Shown: positions 53,422-62,624, counted from the stretch's first letter. The stretch: DNA of 64,000 nucleotides from JAGPUQ01 sp036961295 (GCA_036961295.1 JBALVX010000001.1:1302001-1366000); one strand, 5' to 3'. Made by a program: numbers and translations. Notes: generated by a model not told the origin, from the letters alone.

Positions 53422-53961
53422 ATGACCGACACCAAGTTGTTAGAAAAAATTTTGGAGTTTCGCTCCAAACCGGAAAACCAGTCACCCCACGGTAATTTCC
53501 TGGACTTAAAAATTCTCGATGTATCGTCAGGAAAATCATTGGTGCAAGTGCCCTACAATACCGCCCTGGCCGGTAATGCCACCACGGGTATTCTTCACGG
53601 CGGCGTCATTACCACCACCCTCGATGCCGCCTGCGGGGTCGCGGTCATCGCTGCCCTGGCGCGCCAAACTGCTATTGCAACGCTGGATTTACGCATCGAC
53701 TACTTAAAACCGGCAACACCGGGCCTCGCAGTCACCGCCTCCGGGCACTGCTACAAAGTCGCCAAAGACGTGTGCTTTGTTCGCGGCCTGGCCTATCACC
53801 ACGATCCCGAGGACCCCATCGCCAACTGCACCGCGACCTTTATGGTGACCGGAACTCCGATGGGTAAAACCCAAACCCCAACAGGCACGACCCAGGCCCC
53901 GGCAGGCATGAAAAACACCGAGCAATCCACGCCAAAATCGGCCGCGGAGGATCGCCGATGA
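53422..53961 (+). CDS. PaaI-type hotdog thioesterase 1
   Basis: 179 residues. Hotdog motif LHGGVITTTLDAACGVAVIAAL (the HGG loop is the PaaI hallmark) and TLDLRIDYLKPATPG are present. The C-terminal 35 residues (GKTQTPTGTTQAPAG..) are a low-complexity tail outside the fold. It hydrolyses an acyl-CoA thioester. The stop overlaps the start of thioesterase 2 by 4 bp, so the two may form a heteromeric enzyme. The DNA around the start contains a duplicated TGACCGACACYAA. Confidence 0.9.
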   Translation: MTDTKLLEKILEFRSKPENQSPHGNFLDLKILDVSSGKSLVQVPYNTALAGNATTGILHGGVITTTLDAACGVAVIAALARQTAIATLDLRIDYLKPATPGLAVTASGHCYKVAKDVCFVRGLAYHHDPEDPIANCTATFMVTGTPMGKTQTPTGTTQAPAGMKNTEQSTPKSAAEDRR

Positions 53962-54389
53962 ACATTGTGGAATTGGTACGCCAGGCTAAAGCCAGCAATG
54001 ATTTCGGCGTATTGTCCGAGGGCATCCCCTATATGAAGACCCTCAGCATCAGCGTCAGCGAACGCCAGGGCCTGCTCACCACCCAGCTCGATGCCGACAC
54101 CTTACATACCGGTAACCCCTGGTTGCCGGCGCTGCACGGTGGCGTCATTGGTGGCTTACTGGAAACCGCGGCTATTTTGCAACTGTGCCACGACCAGGAA
54201 ACCGATAATTTACCGAAACCCATTAATATTACCGTGGATTATTTGCGTTCCGGTCGCATCGTGCCCACCTACGCCGAGGCTGTGGTTACTAAACACGGGC
54301 GACGGGTTGCCAATGTACAGGCCACTTGCTGGCAGGACGATAGAAACAAACCCATCGCCACACTATTTGGCCATTTTTTAATGAGTTAA
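53958..54389 (+). CDS. PaaI-type hotdog thioesterase 2
   Basis: 143 residues with ALHGGVIGGLLETAAILQLCHD, the HGG hotdog loop, and INITVDYLRSGR. It is a diverged paralogue of thioesterase 1 and lacks its tail. The first 30 residues read NIVELVRQAKASNDFGVLSEGIPYMKTL. The coupling by ATGA overlap and the hydrolases that follow suggest a shared role in releasing acids from CoA. Substrate unknown. Confidence 0.9.
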   Translation: MNIVELVRQAKASNDFGVLSEGIPYMKTLSISVSERQGLLTTQLDADTLHTGNPWLPALHGGVIGGLLETAAILQLCHDQETDNLPKPINITVDYLRSGRIVPTYAEAVVTKHGRRVANVQATCWQDDRNKPIATLFGHFLMS

Positions 54390-54461
54390 TGTTATAGCCG
54401 ACGATTAACTGAAAATTTCAACACCAACAAAATTTAAAACCACAATAAGCAGGAAACCGAT

Positions 54462-55400
54462 ATGAACCTCGATCCCCAATCCGCCGCCATTCTCAAACTG
54501 GTTAACGAAAGCGATGCCCCTGCCCTCGGCGAAGGTACGGTACAGGAAGGCCGAGATGGCTTTGCCCAGATGACAGACATGCTCGGCGTCGAAGCGCCAC
54601 CGGTACAAACCATTCGTGAAATTCAAATCCCCGGCCCCAACGGCGACATTCGCAGTATCGTCATTACTCCGAACACCACCCAAACAGGCCCGCTACCGAT
54701 ATTTATTTACTACCACGGCGGTGGCTGGGTCATCGGCAGTCCCGAGACCCACAAAGCGGAAGCCTGTTACTACTCCAATAAAGCCGAATGCATTGTTATC
54801 CTGCCCGACTACCGCCTGGCACCGGAACATGTGTTTCCCGCCGCACCACAAGACAGCTACGCCGTTCTGCAATGGGCCTCGACTAACGCAGACACTATAG
54901 GCGGTGATGCCTCCCGCATAGCTGTGGGCGGCGATAGCGCAGGCGGAAACCTTGCCGCGGTGGTGTCACAAATGGCCCGCGATCACAACGGCCCTGCTAT
55001 TGCCTTGCAGTTACTCATCTATCCGGTCACCCGCATGGGCACGGCGACTCAGTCCTACGAAGATTTTAAAGAGGGCTATTTTCTTACCGCTGTGGCCATG
55101 AACTGGTTTTTTGATCACTACCTAACTCAACCCGGCGACTGGGACGACTTGCTCGCCTCCCCCTTACTCGCGACTAATTTAAGCGGCCTGCCCCCCGCCT
55201 ACGTGGTGACTGCGGGTTTTGATCCCCTGAGGGATGAGGGCAAAGCCTATGCCGACAAATTAAAAGCCGCTGGCGTGCCCACAGAGTACATCTGTTACGA
55301 ACACCAAATCCACGGCTTTACCTCTCTCGCTGGCGCAGTAGATGAAGCTCGGGAGTTTTTAGATAAGGCTTCTGCTGCTTTACGTAAAGCTTTTTCTTAA
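54462..55400 (+). CDS. HSL-family alpha/beta hydrolase 1
   Basis: 312 residues. Oxyanion motif YYHGGGWVIGS, nucleophile VGGDSAGGNLAAV (Ser), acid in VVTAGFDPLRDEG (Asp) and His in YEHQIHGFTSL form the triad of hormone-sensitive-lipase-type esterases. AGGAAA precedes the ATG. It is more distant from the other two hydrolases than they are from each other. Likely carboxylester hydrolysis. Confidence 0.95.
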   Translation: MNLDPQSAAILKLVNESDAPALGEGTVQEGRDGFAQMTDMLGVEAPPVQTIREIQIPGPNGDIRSIVITPNTTQTGPLPIFIYYHGGGWVIGSPETHKAEACYYSNKAECIVILPDYRLAPEHVFPAAPQDSYAVLQWASTNADTIGGDASRIAVGGDSAGGNLAAVVSQMARDHNGPAIALQLLIYPVTRMGTATQSYEDFKEGYFLTAVAMNWFFDHYLTQPGDWDDLLASPLLATNLSGLPPAYVVTAGFDPLRDEGKAYADKLKAAGVPTEYICYEHQIHGFTSLAGAVDEAREFLDKASAALRKAFS

Positions 55401-55449
55401 CAGCCATTACTGAAAAAAATATCAACTATCTACTCTCTAAGGAAACTCC

Positions 55450-56343
55450 ATGTCGCAGGCTCAACTGGACAAACTACTTAAAATTTTAGAACGCCAACCA
55501 CCGCTCGGCGCACAGCCCTTAGCGCAGGAACGCGCCAATCTGGACGAAGGTGGTGCGCGCTTTGTCGTGCCCGACGATGTCACTCTCACGCCAGTGGATG
55601 TGGACGGAGTTCCCGGTGAATACCTGATCGCGCCCAAGGCCGACGACAAACGTGTGGTGTTATATCTCCACGGCGGCGGTTATGTGATCGGCTCCATTAA
55701 AAGCCATCGCTATCTGATGCAAAATATTTCGCGGCAATCGGGTGCGCGCACTCTCGGTTTGGACTACCGACTGGCCCCGGAACATCCCTTTCCCGCCGCA
55801 GTTGAAGATGCCAGCAAAGCCTATCGCTGGCTGCTGGATCAAGGCTACGAACCGCATAATATCGCTATTGCCGGAGATTCCGCTGGCGGCGGTTTAACTC
55901 TGGCGACGCTGGTTAAGCTGCGCGACGAGGGCATCCCACTCCCCGCTGCGGGCGTGCTGATCTCCCCCTGGGCAGACCTCACTGGCGAAGCCGGCTCAGT
56001 CATATCTCGGGCCGACAGTGACCCTATGGTGGCCGCCGAGGGACTCTTTAGCCTGGCGGGTAAATACCTGAACGGTGAAGACGCCAAAAACCCGCTAGCC
56101 TCCCCAGTATTTTCCGACCTAAGTGGTTTACCGCCACTGTTGGTTCACGTCGGCGGACGGGAAATTCTCTACGACGATGCCATCACCGTGGTCAACAAGG
56201 CCAAAGCGGCGGGCGTGGAAGTTGAGCTGCTGGACGAGGCAGAGATGTTCCACGTTTGGCATGCCTTTTCGCCCATGCTCGACGAAGCCCAGGAAGCCAT
56301 TGATCAAATCGGTAGCTGGCTAAAAACTAAATTTAATAACTAA
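55450..56343 (+). CDS. HSL-family alpha/beta hydrolase 2 (lactone-hydrolase-like)
   Basis: 297 residues. YLHGGGYVIGSIKSHRYLM, AIAGDSAGGGLTLATLV, VGGREILYDDA (Asp) and MFHVWHAFSPM (His) complete the triad. The last motif with a VWH pattern is shared with MlhB-type monoterpene lactone hydrolases, so a lactone substrate is possible; other esters cannot be excluded. It is a close paralogue of 56401-57312. AAGGAAA precedes the ATG. Confidence 0.95.
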   Translation: MSQAQLDKLLKILERQPPLGAQPLAQERANLDEGGARFVVPDDVTLTPVDVDGVPGEYLIAPKADDKRVVLYLHGGGYVIGSIKSHRYLMQNISRQSGARTLGLDYRLAPEHPFPAAVEDASKAYRWLLDQGYEPHNIAIAGDSAGGGLTLATLVKLRDEGIPLPAAGVLISPWADLTGEAGSVISRADSDPMVAAEGLFSLAGKYLNGEDAKNPLASPVFSDLSGLPPLLVHVGGREILYDDAITVVNKAKAAGVEVELLDEAEMFHVWHAFSPMLDEAQEAIDQIGSWLKTKFNN

Positions 56344-56400
56344 AAAATAAAATAACTAACAAACGACATTAGTAACAAAAACAAATAATGAGTTATTGAT

Positions 56401-57312
56401 ATGGCCAGTCCCGAAAGTAAAAAATTATTGTCCCTGCTGTGGAAAAATTATCCCGGTCCTTCTAATTACGAGATGATGAAGGACAAGGTCGAAAAGATGC
56501 GCAGTAATTTTGTGCGGGCCACCAAAAATTTTGCTGTTCCACCGCAGGACACCGAAGTAACACCGGTAGATGTCGACGGCATTCCGGCGGAGTGGGTGTG
56601 CGCCCCCGGCGTCGATCAGGATCGCGTACTTTTATACTTGCACGGCGGCGGCTACGTGATCGGTTCCATTCACACCCACAAAGGTTTGATTGCTAGCCTC
56701 TCCAAATCGGCCAACTGCCGCGCACTCGCCCTGGACTATCGCCTCGCCCCGGAAACCCTTTATCCCGGTGCCGTGGAGGATGCCACTAAAGCTTATCGCT
56801 GGTTATTGGCTGAAGGTTACGAGGCCAACAAAATTACCATTTCCGGTGATTCCGCCGGTGGTGGTTTGACGCTCGCCACCTTAATGGCGCTACGGGATGC
56901 AGGCGACCCTCTGCCCGCTGCTGCCGCGCCGATTTCACCCTGGACCGATCTCGAAGGCACCGGGGAATCAATGACGACCAAGGTCGATGTCGATCCGATG
57001 GTGGAACCCGGTGGACTGATGGGTATGGCCAAAATTTATCTGGGCGACGCCGATCCCAAACAAGCCACCGCTTCGCCTTTGCACGGCGATTACACTGGCT
57101 TGCCGCCGCTGTTGATTCAGGTCGGTGGACTGGAGACTCTGTTGGACGACGCCACCCGGGTAGACGCAAAGGCACGCGCGGCGGGTGTTGATGTAAGCCT
57201 GGAGGTCTGGCCCGACATGGTTCACGTCTGGCATTTATTTGCGCCCATGGTGCCGGAGGGTCGCGAGGCCATCGCTAAGATTGGTCAATTTCTTATTAAG
57301 CACAGCGCTTAG
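56401..57312 (+). CDS. HSL-family alpha/beta hydrolase 3 (lactone-hydrolase-like)
   Basis: 303 residues. YLHGGGYVIGSIHTHKGL, TISGDSAGGGLTLATLM, VGGLETLLDDATRVD and MVHVWHLFAPM. It shares long blocks with hydrolase 2 and is a tandem duplicate with a diverged N-terminus, where substrate access is usually set. No obvious ribosome binding site other than a weak TGAG. Likely ester or lactone hydrolase. Confidence 0.95.
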   Translation: MASPESKKLLSLLWKNYPGPSNYEMMKDKVEKMRSNFVRATKNFAVPPQDTEVTPVDVDGIPAEWVCAPGVDQDRVLLYLHGGGYVIGSIHTHKGLIASLSKSANCRALALDYRLAPETLYPGAVEDATKAYRWLLAEGYEANKITISGDSAGGGLTLATLMALRDAGDPLPAAAAPISPWTDLEGTGESMTTKVDVDPMVEPGGLMGMAKIYLGDADPKQATASPLHGDYTGLPPLLIQVGGLETLLDDATRVDAKARAAGVDVSLEVWPDMVHVWHLFAPMVPEGREAIAKIGQFLIKHSA

Positions 57313-57375
57313 AGCTACATATTGATGTTTACGCCCCGGCCCTCTAGCGCTGCGTTCTAGTTCGCGGCAGGGTTA

Positions 57376-57621
57376 TTACGATTCACCGGCAACTTTTTGC
57401 CAGTTCTCGAAGTCGCGTTTGGGTAGCAGGCTGCAACTTTCGGTGTCCTCATCAAAGGTGATCAACACCTTGCCCTGAGTAATTTGTCTGCGCACCTGGG
57501 CCACCTTGCCTTCAAGATCAAATTCGCCATGCCCGTAGTCGGTGCCTTCGCGGGTGATAAAATCTTCGATCAAGGCCGTTAATAGCGCTTTATCCAGGCG
57601 CTCGGGGGGAACAACTATCAC
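57376..57621 (-). CDS. yheU: YheU-family protein
   Basis: 81 residues. The family core is visible as LIEDFITREGTDYGHGEFDLEGKVAQVRRQI, matching E. coli YheU. Its ATG overlaps the methyltransferase stop by 4 bp (57618-57621). Conserved but of unknown function. It has no domain of known catalysis. Confidence 0.9.
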   Translation of the reverse strand: MIVVPPERLDKALLTALIEDFITREGTDYGHGEFDLEGKVAQVRRQITQGKVLITFDEDTESCSLLPKRDFENWQKVAGES

Positions 57622-58484
57622 TGAGTCACTGGCTCCGGTTGGTTCGCATCTGGTTTTTTGAAACGCAGTGTCATCCGATCACTTTCTCCAATAGCCAGAT
57701 ATTTTTCCCGATCTTTTTCTTTTAAGCGCAGACTCGGCGGCAAAGTCCATACGCCTTCGGGGTGATCGGCCGAATCCTTCAGATTGGCGTTGAGATCACT
57801 GCGCCCATCGAGGACAAAACCCGCCTGTTCGGCCAGCTCAATCACGTAGGCTTCGGTCATATAGCCGCTGGTTTTCATGGTTTCCCAATCGGTATCGGCG
57901 GGAGCGCGGTGTTCCACCACGCCCAGTATGCCACCGGGTTTTAATGTATTAAAAAACAATTCAAAGGCCTTCGCTTCGCTTTTTGAACGCAGCCAGTTGT
58001 GTACGTTCCTAAACGTCAGCACCCGGTCAACACTACTCTCGGGCACGCCTAGCGCACCATTTGTCGGGTCGAAATCCACCATCGTCGTCGTTGGGTAGAC
58101 CGTCGGATTGGCCGTCAGTTTTTCAGCAAAGGCAGTTCGCACTTTGCGATAATATTTAGGCGTACCCACCATTGGAAATTGTGCAGCATAAAGTTTGCCG
58201 GGGTCCAGATACGGTCCCAAAATTTCGGTGTACCACCCTCCCCCAGGCCAGATTTCGACCACGGTCATATCGGGACGCACACCAAAAAACGCCAGTGTTT
58301 CGGCAGGGTGGCGATACTGATCCCGTGCTATCCAGGCGGACGTTCGCTGTGTCCCAGCTAAAATATCGGCGGGAATAAGCGCGCTGCCACCCTCCTCCTC
58401 TGCCGTTAAAGCCGCTGAGCCAGTCAGCAAACCTAGTCCAATAACTATGGGTAATAATATCCGCTGTATATTGTTAATCATCAT
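57618..58484 (-). CDS. Class I SAM methyltransferase with signal peptide
   Basis: 288 residues from the ATG at 58484 with AGGGAGG upstream; the frame is open to 58568. An N-terminal signal peptide is clear (hydrophobic core about 9-26, then LTAEEEGG). Motif I is TVVEIWPGGGWYTEIL (about 74-89), followed by the family strand VDRVLTFRNVHNWL and LKPGGILGVVEHRAP. All methyltransferase core motifs are intact, but export would take the enzyme away from cytosolic SAM, which is odd. It may act in the periplasm or bind another ligand. Confidence 0.85.
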   Translation of the reverse strand: MMINNIQRILLPIVIGLGLLTGSAALTAEEEGGSALIPADILAGTQRTSAWIARDQYRHPAETLAFFGVRPDMTVVEIWPGGGWYTEILGPYLDPGKLYAAQFPMVGTPKYYRKVRTAFAEKLTANPTVYPTTTMVDFDPTNGALGVPESSVDRVLTFRNVHNWLRSKSEAKAFELFFNTLKPGGILGVVEHRAPADTDWETMKTSGYMTEAYVIELAEQAGFVLDGRSDLNANLKDSADHPEGVWTLPPSLRLKEKDREKYLAIGESDRMTLRFKKPDANQPEPVTQ

Positions 58485-58798
58485 GTAGCCTCCCTTACTC
58501 GTCGATCCGCGTTGATTACCTGCTGCCATAACTGCCTTTACTATGCCCCGATGTTGAACACCGCACAACAGGAAATATCCCCGGGTGGAGCGAACTTTAT
58601 GTTTTTAAGTCGCTTAACGCCATGATCTCCACGGTCACCCCACCGTCAGATCTGCAGGACATCGGTGTGGAGAAAAACCAGAGCACCCCCATTAGGTGGT
58701 TTAAAAAATCGGCTTGTTGGTTCGGATGTAGATCGGCTTGTAGATAAAGCCGCCGTCAAGCATGATACTGGCTCTCACATCACTCAGGAGCACGCCCG
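58485..58798. other. Divergent promoter region
   Basis: No gene is supported here. The DNA separates the minus-strand methyltransferase from the plus-strand CDGSH gene. TCGGCTTGT occurs twice, at about 58710 and 58733, another short direct duplication. Confidence 0.45.
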
Positions 58799-59041
58799 AT
58801 GAGCCAGCCAGTAAGAGCCTTAGATACCCCCTGCGCCGTTGAAGTAGAACAGGACAAATCCTATTTTTGGTGTTCCTGTGGGCAGAGTGGTAAACAACCC
58901 TTCTGCGACGGCTCACATTCCGGCACCGACTTCACGCCCTTAAAATATACCGCCGAAGAATCAAAGACGCTTTATTTTTGTGGCTGCAAGGCTACCCAGA
59001 AGCAACCGCTCTGCGATGGCAGCCATAAAAACGCGGTCTAG
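58799..59041 (+). CDS. Double-CDGSH iron-sulfur protein
   Basis: 80 residues with two complete CDGSH motifs: CSCGQSGKQPFCDGSH (about 25-40) and CGCKATQKQPLCDGSH (about 61-76). Each can bind a [2Fe-2S] cluster with three Cys and one His ligand. AGGAG lies 8 bases before the ATG. Likely an electron-transfer or redox-sensing protein; it is 18 bp upstream of LLM 3 and could be a redox partner, inferred from order. Confidence 0.92.
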   Translation: MSQPVRALDTPCAVEVEQDKSYFWCSCGQSGKQPFCDGSHSGTDFTPLKYTAEESKTLYFCGCKATQKQPLCDGSHKNAV

Positions 59042-59059
59042 AGTCTACGGAGCAGGTTT

Positions 59060-59956
59060 ATGCGCGACCCAGATCACCTCCCCATAAGCATGGGCAAACT
59101 GGGCATTTGGATCATGCTCGACAACTACCCTTATCAGGACTGCGTAGCGCTCGCTCAGAACGTCGAACAAAAAGGCTACGGCACGCTGTGGGTGCCGGAA
59201 GCGTTTGGCAGAGATCCCTTTGTTACGCTCACTTTGCTGGCCCGCGAAACTCAAAACATTAAGCTCGCTACGGGTATTGCCAATATTTATGCCCGAGACC
59301 CGATGGCAATGAACGCGGCACGTAATTCACTGGATGAAATTTGTGGCGGACGACTAATTCTCGGTCTCGGCGTCTCTCATTCCGAAATTGTATCTCCTGT
59401 GCGCAAGCACGAATATGGCAAACCCCTTTCCACCATGCGCGCTTACCTCGAAGCCATGGAGCAAGCACCCTATCAAGCACCGGTCAGCGAACCTCGCAGC
59501 CCGGTTCTACTCGCCGCCTTACGTGAAAAAATGTTGGGCCTGGCTGGAGAACAAGCGGACGGCGCACATCCCTATTTTGTTACCACCGAACACACCGCTC
59601 GAGCACGTGAAATATTAGGACCGGATAAGATTCTGGCCCCGGAACAAAAAGTCCTATTGGTTAAAGATGCCGGTGAAGCACGATCCATCGCCCGCAAATT
59701 TATGACCCTCTACCTGGGCCTCCAAAACTACCGCAACAATTTATTAACACTGGGCTTTAATGAAAGTGATTTCGAAGATGGCGGCAGCAACCGTTTGGTC
59801 GACGCCATTGTCGCCTGGGGCGACGAAACCACCATCCTGAAACGTATCGAAGAACACTGGCAGAACGGCGCAGATCACGTTTGTATTCAACCCCTGAGAC
59901 CCGACGGCGAACCAGGTTTCGACCCTAAAGCCATCGCCGCGTTTGCGCCGAATTAA
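59060..59956 (+). CDS. Luciferase-like oxidoreductase 3 (TIGR03620/F420-type)
   Basis: 298 residues. Motifs YGTLWVPEAFGRDPFVTLTLLARET, LATGIANIYARDPMAMNAARNSLDEICGGRLILGLGVSHSEIV and LVDAIVAWGDETTILKRIEEHW place it in the shorter LLM class, probably the TIGR03620-type thought to use F420. F420 is unusual for gammaproteobacteria, so FMN cannot be excluded. GGAG precedes the ATG. It ends 3 bp before modA, so it is joined to the molybdate operon. Confidence 0.9.
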   Translation: MRDPDHLPISMGKLGIWIMLDNYPYQDCVALAQNVEQKGYGTLWVPEAFGRDPFVTLTLLARETQNIKLATGIANIYARDPMAMNAARNSLDEICGGRLILGLGVSHSEIVSPVRKHEYGKPLSTMRAYLEAMEQAPYQAPVSEPRSPVLLAALREKMLGLAGEQADGAHPYFVTTEHTARAREILGPDKILAPEQKVLLVKDAGEARSIARKFMTLYLGLQNYRNNLLTLGFNESDFEDGGSNRLVDAIVAWGDETTILKRIEEHWQNGADHVCIQPLRPDGEPGFDPKAIAAFAPN

Positions 59957-59959
59957 TCT

Positions 59960-60862
59960 ATGCAACCAGTCACGAAGCGTTCGGCGACCGGGAACTGGCT
60001 GACTACTACTCTCGGTAAACTACTTATTATTTTGCTATCGACATCGGCACTCACTGCTGTCGCCTTAGAACAAAAGCCTTTACGCGTCGCCAGCGCTGCT
60101 AACTTTACTGCGACCTTGCGTGTGCTAGCCCAGCACTACCAAAACGAAACCGGAATCACCGTAGAGTTAAGTTCCGGCTCCAGCGGTAAGCTTTACGCAC
60201 AAATCGTTCAGGGTGCGCCCTACGATGTGTTTTTTTCCGCCGATGTGGAACGGCCTCAAGGATTAGAAGCTGCTGGGCTAACGCTTAAAGATAGCCGCTT
60301 CACCTATGCTCTGGGCAGACTAGTATTGTGGAGTCCGGATAAAAATTTAAATAATAAACCGCCGACATTAAACGAAAACATAAACAATGCAGCCGGTCTG
60401 GTAAGCGCTGCTTTAAACAAAAGTCTATCCAATGAAAATTTTCGCTTTATTGCCCTGGCCAATCCGCGCCACGCACCCTATGGCAAAGCCGCACGGGAAG
60501 TTCTGCAAGCTACCGGAGACTGGCAAACCTTGCAAAAAAATCAGCAATTGGTGATTGCCAGTAATGTCGCCCAGGCTCGGCAATTTACCGCCACCGGCAA
60601 TGCGCAACTGGGCTTTGTCGCGCTATCCCAAATTATGCCAAACGCCGGTGAGGTTAGCCTGGAAAAGCACATACTAATAATCCCCGACGCCCTCTACACG
60701 CCCATCGAACAACAGGCGGTGATACTCAAACGCAGCACTCAACAAAATAGCGCACTCGCCTTTATGCGCTGGATTAAAAATAGCGCGAACGCCCGTGACA
60801 TCATCGAGACAACAGGGTATAAAATCCCGTCTCTTTCACCACAGGCCAAACTCCACTCGTGA
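59960..60862 (+). CDS. modA: Molybdate ABC transporter substrate-binding protein ModA
   Basis: 300 residues. A long N-region and hydrophobic core (about 19-38) give a signal peptide. The mature part starts LRVASAANFTATLRVLAQHYQ, and SSGSSGKLYAQIVQGAPYDVFFSADVERP holds the oxyanion-binding serines of ModA. Binds molybdate (or tungstate) in the periplasm. Its stop overlaps the modB start by 4 bp. It lacks a lipobox. Confidence 0.95.
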   Translation: MQPVTKRSATGNWLTTTLGKLLIILLSTSALTAVALEQKPLRVASAANFTATLRVLAQHYQNETGITVELSSGSSGKLYAQIVQGAPYDVFFSADVERPQGLEAAGLTLKDSRFTYALGRLVLWSPDKNLNNKPPTLNENINNAAGLVSAALNKSLSNENFRFIALANPRHAPYGKAAREVLQATGDWQTLQKNQQLVIASNVAQARQFTATGNAQLGFVALSQIMPNAGEVSLEKHILIIPDALYTPIEQQAVILKRSTQQNSALAFMRWIKNSANARDIIETTGYKIPSLSPQAKLHS

Positions 60863-61554
60863 TCTCCTGGCTTTCCAGCAGCGATGCCGGCGCACTGCTG
60901 CTGTCGTTAAAACTCGCCAGCATCAATACGCTACTGCTGTTACTGTTGACCGCGCCACTGGCCTGGTGGTTGGCGCGCACCCGCTGCCGTCTACGCCCAG
61001 TTATCGAAGCCGTGGTGGCATTACCCTTAATACTCCCGCCCACCGTATTAGGGTTTTATTTGTTGCTGTTCCTCGGCCCCAATGGCTGGGGAGGACAGTT
61101 AATGCAATTGCTCGGCGGTCACCCTTTGACCTTTAGCTTTGCCGGATTAGTCATCGCGTCGATGATCTACTCACTGCCCTTTGCGGTACAACCACTGCAA
61201 AATGCCTTTCAAAGCGCTGGCGGCCGCCATCTTGAAGTTGCCGCCACCTTGCGGGCCGGGCCAGTGGATCGCTTTTTTTCGGTCACGCTACCCCTCGCCC
61301 GACGCGGCATTATTACCGCAGCCGTACTGGTATTTGCCCATACCCTGGGAGAGTTTGGCGTTATTTTAATGATCGGCGGTAATATCCCCGATGTCACCCA
61401 GGTCGCCTCCATTGCGATTTACGACCACGTCGAAGCGCTCGACTACTCTGCCGCACACAGCCTTTCCATTATATTAGTCGCCATTGCCTTCACTTTGTTG
61501 CTCGGCGTCTACACTTTAAATCGGCGCTTCCGTTTACTGGGATCCAGTCCTTGA
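60859..61554 (+). CDS. modB: Molybdate ABC transporter permease ModB
   Basis: 231 residues starting with GTG (overlap with modA stop, GTGA). Five or six helices are predicted; the EAA-type coupling loop reads AATLRAGPVDRFFSVTLPLARRGI. LPLILPPTVLGFYLL and FAHTLGEFGVILMIGG match ModB. Forms the membrane channel with ModC. Its stop overlaps the modC TTG start. Confidence 0.95.
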   Translation: MISWLSSSDAGALLLSLKLASINTLLLLLLTAPLAWWLARTRCRLRPVIEAVVALPLILPPTVLGFYLLLFLGPNGWGGQLMQLLGGHPLTFSFAGLVIASMIYSLPFAVQPLQNAFQSAGGRHLEVAATLRAGPVDRFFSVTLPLARRGIITAAVLVFAHTLGEFGVILMIGGNIPDVTQVASIAIYDHVEALDYSAAHSLSIILVAIAFTLLLGVYTLNRRFRLLGSSP

Positions 61555-62624
61555 GTATCGAACTTAAATTACAGATCGAGCGGCCAGAATTTAAGCTGTC
61601 CATCGACACCGTCATACCCAAGCGCGGCATTACTGCCTTGTTTGGGCCTTCGGGTGCCGGTAAAACATCGGTGTTGCGCTGCATTGCTGGTCTCGAACGC
61701 CACCCCGCTCGGATCCAGGTCAGCGCTAACGTTTGGCAAGACGACAAACACTTTCTGCCGCCCCACCTGCGCTCAGTAGCCTATGTGTTTCAGGAACCCA
61801 GCTTACTTCCCCATCTCTCCGTGCAAGGAAATTTGGAATACGGTTTTAAGCGTGTGCCCAAACAACAACGGCATATCCAGTTTGATAACACCGTTGAGTT
61901 ATTAGGTCTCTCCGCATTACTACATCGCAATACCGAACAACTTTCCGGCGGCCAGCGCCAACGAGTCGCTATTGCGCGCGCCTTACTGACCAGCCCCCAA
62001 CTATTATTAATGGACGAGCCGCTAGCCAGCCTCGACGACGACAGCAAAGCCAGCATCCTCAACTACATTGACGAGGTGCAGCAGCAACTGAATATCCCCA
62101 CCCTGTACGTCACTCACTCCACCAGTGAAATTGTTCGCCTGGCCGATCATCTGATTATGCTCGATGCCGGGCAAGTCATCGCCGAGGGCGAGATCAACGA
62201 GTTGCTCACCCGTGGCGATCTGCCGCTGGCGCATCACGCCGATGCCGGGGTCATGCTCAAAGGCACCGTAGCCGCACACGATGATCAGTTTCATTTAACC
62301 GTATTAGATGTACCTGGAGGACAGCTAGCCGTATCAAAGAAAAATATCGCTATTGGCGCTCCGGTACGAGCCAGATTATTGGCTCGGGACATTAGCCTTG
62401 CCCTGATAAAACCCGAACAAAGTAGTATTCAAAACATTTTAAACGCACGAATACATGCACTAATAGACGATGCAGATCCCGCGCAGGTATTGATAAAACT
62501 CAAACTCGATGGTGGTTATTGTTTAGCGCGCATTACCCGACGAGCGCTTAGTAAACTGGCATTAAACGTGGGTATGGAAGTGTTTGCTCAGGTTAAAAGC
62601 GTGGCAGTAGTCAGTAATCAGTAG
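61551..62624 (+). CDS. modC: Molybdate ABC transporter ATPase ModC
   Basis: 357 residues from a TTG that overlaps the modB stop. Walker A FGPSGAGKTSVL, signature LSGGQRQRVAIARAL, Walker B LLMDEPLASLD, and H-loop VTHSTSE. A C-terminal Mop/TOBE domain (about 285-355, ARIHALIDDADPAQVLIKLKLDGGYCLARITRRALSKL region) may bind molybdate and inhibit transport, as in other ModC proteins. No Mo-cofactor enzyme is coded in the window. Confidence 0.95.
   Translation: MSIELKLQIERPEFKLSIDTVIPKRGITALFGPSGAGKTSVLRCIAGLERHPARIQVSANVWQDDKHFLPPHLRSVAYVFQEPSLLPHLSVQGNLEYGFKRVPKQQRHIQFDNTVELLGLSALLHRNTEQLSGGQRQRVAIARALLTSPQLLLMDEPLASLDDDSKASILNYIDEVQQQLNIPTLYVTHSTSEIVRLADHLIMLDAGQVIAEGEINELLTRGDLPLAHHADAGVMLKGTVAAHDDQFHLTVLDVPGGQLAVSKKNIAIGAPVRARLLARDISLALIKPEQSSIQNILNARIHALIDDADPAQVLIKLKLDGGYCLARITRRALSKLALNVGMEVFAQVKSVAVVSNQ

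Noticed and set aside
57300..57360. Rho-independent terminator between the convergent hydrolase 3 and YheU genes
   Set aside because: AGCGCTTAGAG and CTCTAGCGCT pair only with a bulge and a 25-base loop, without a T-tract.
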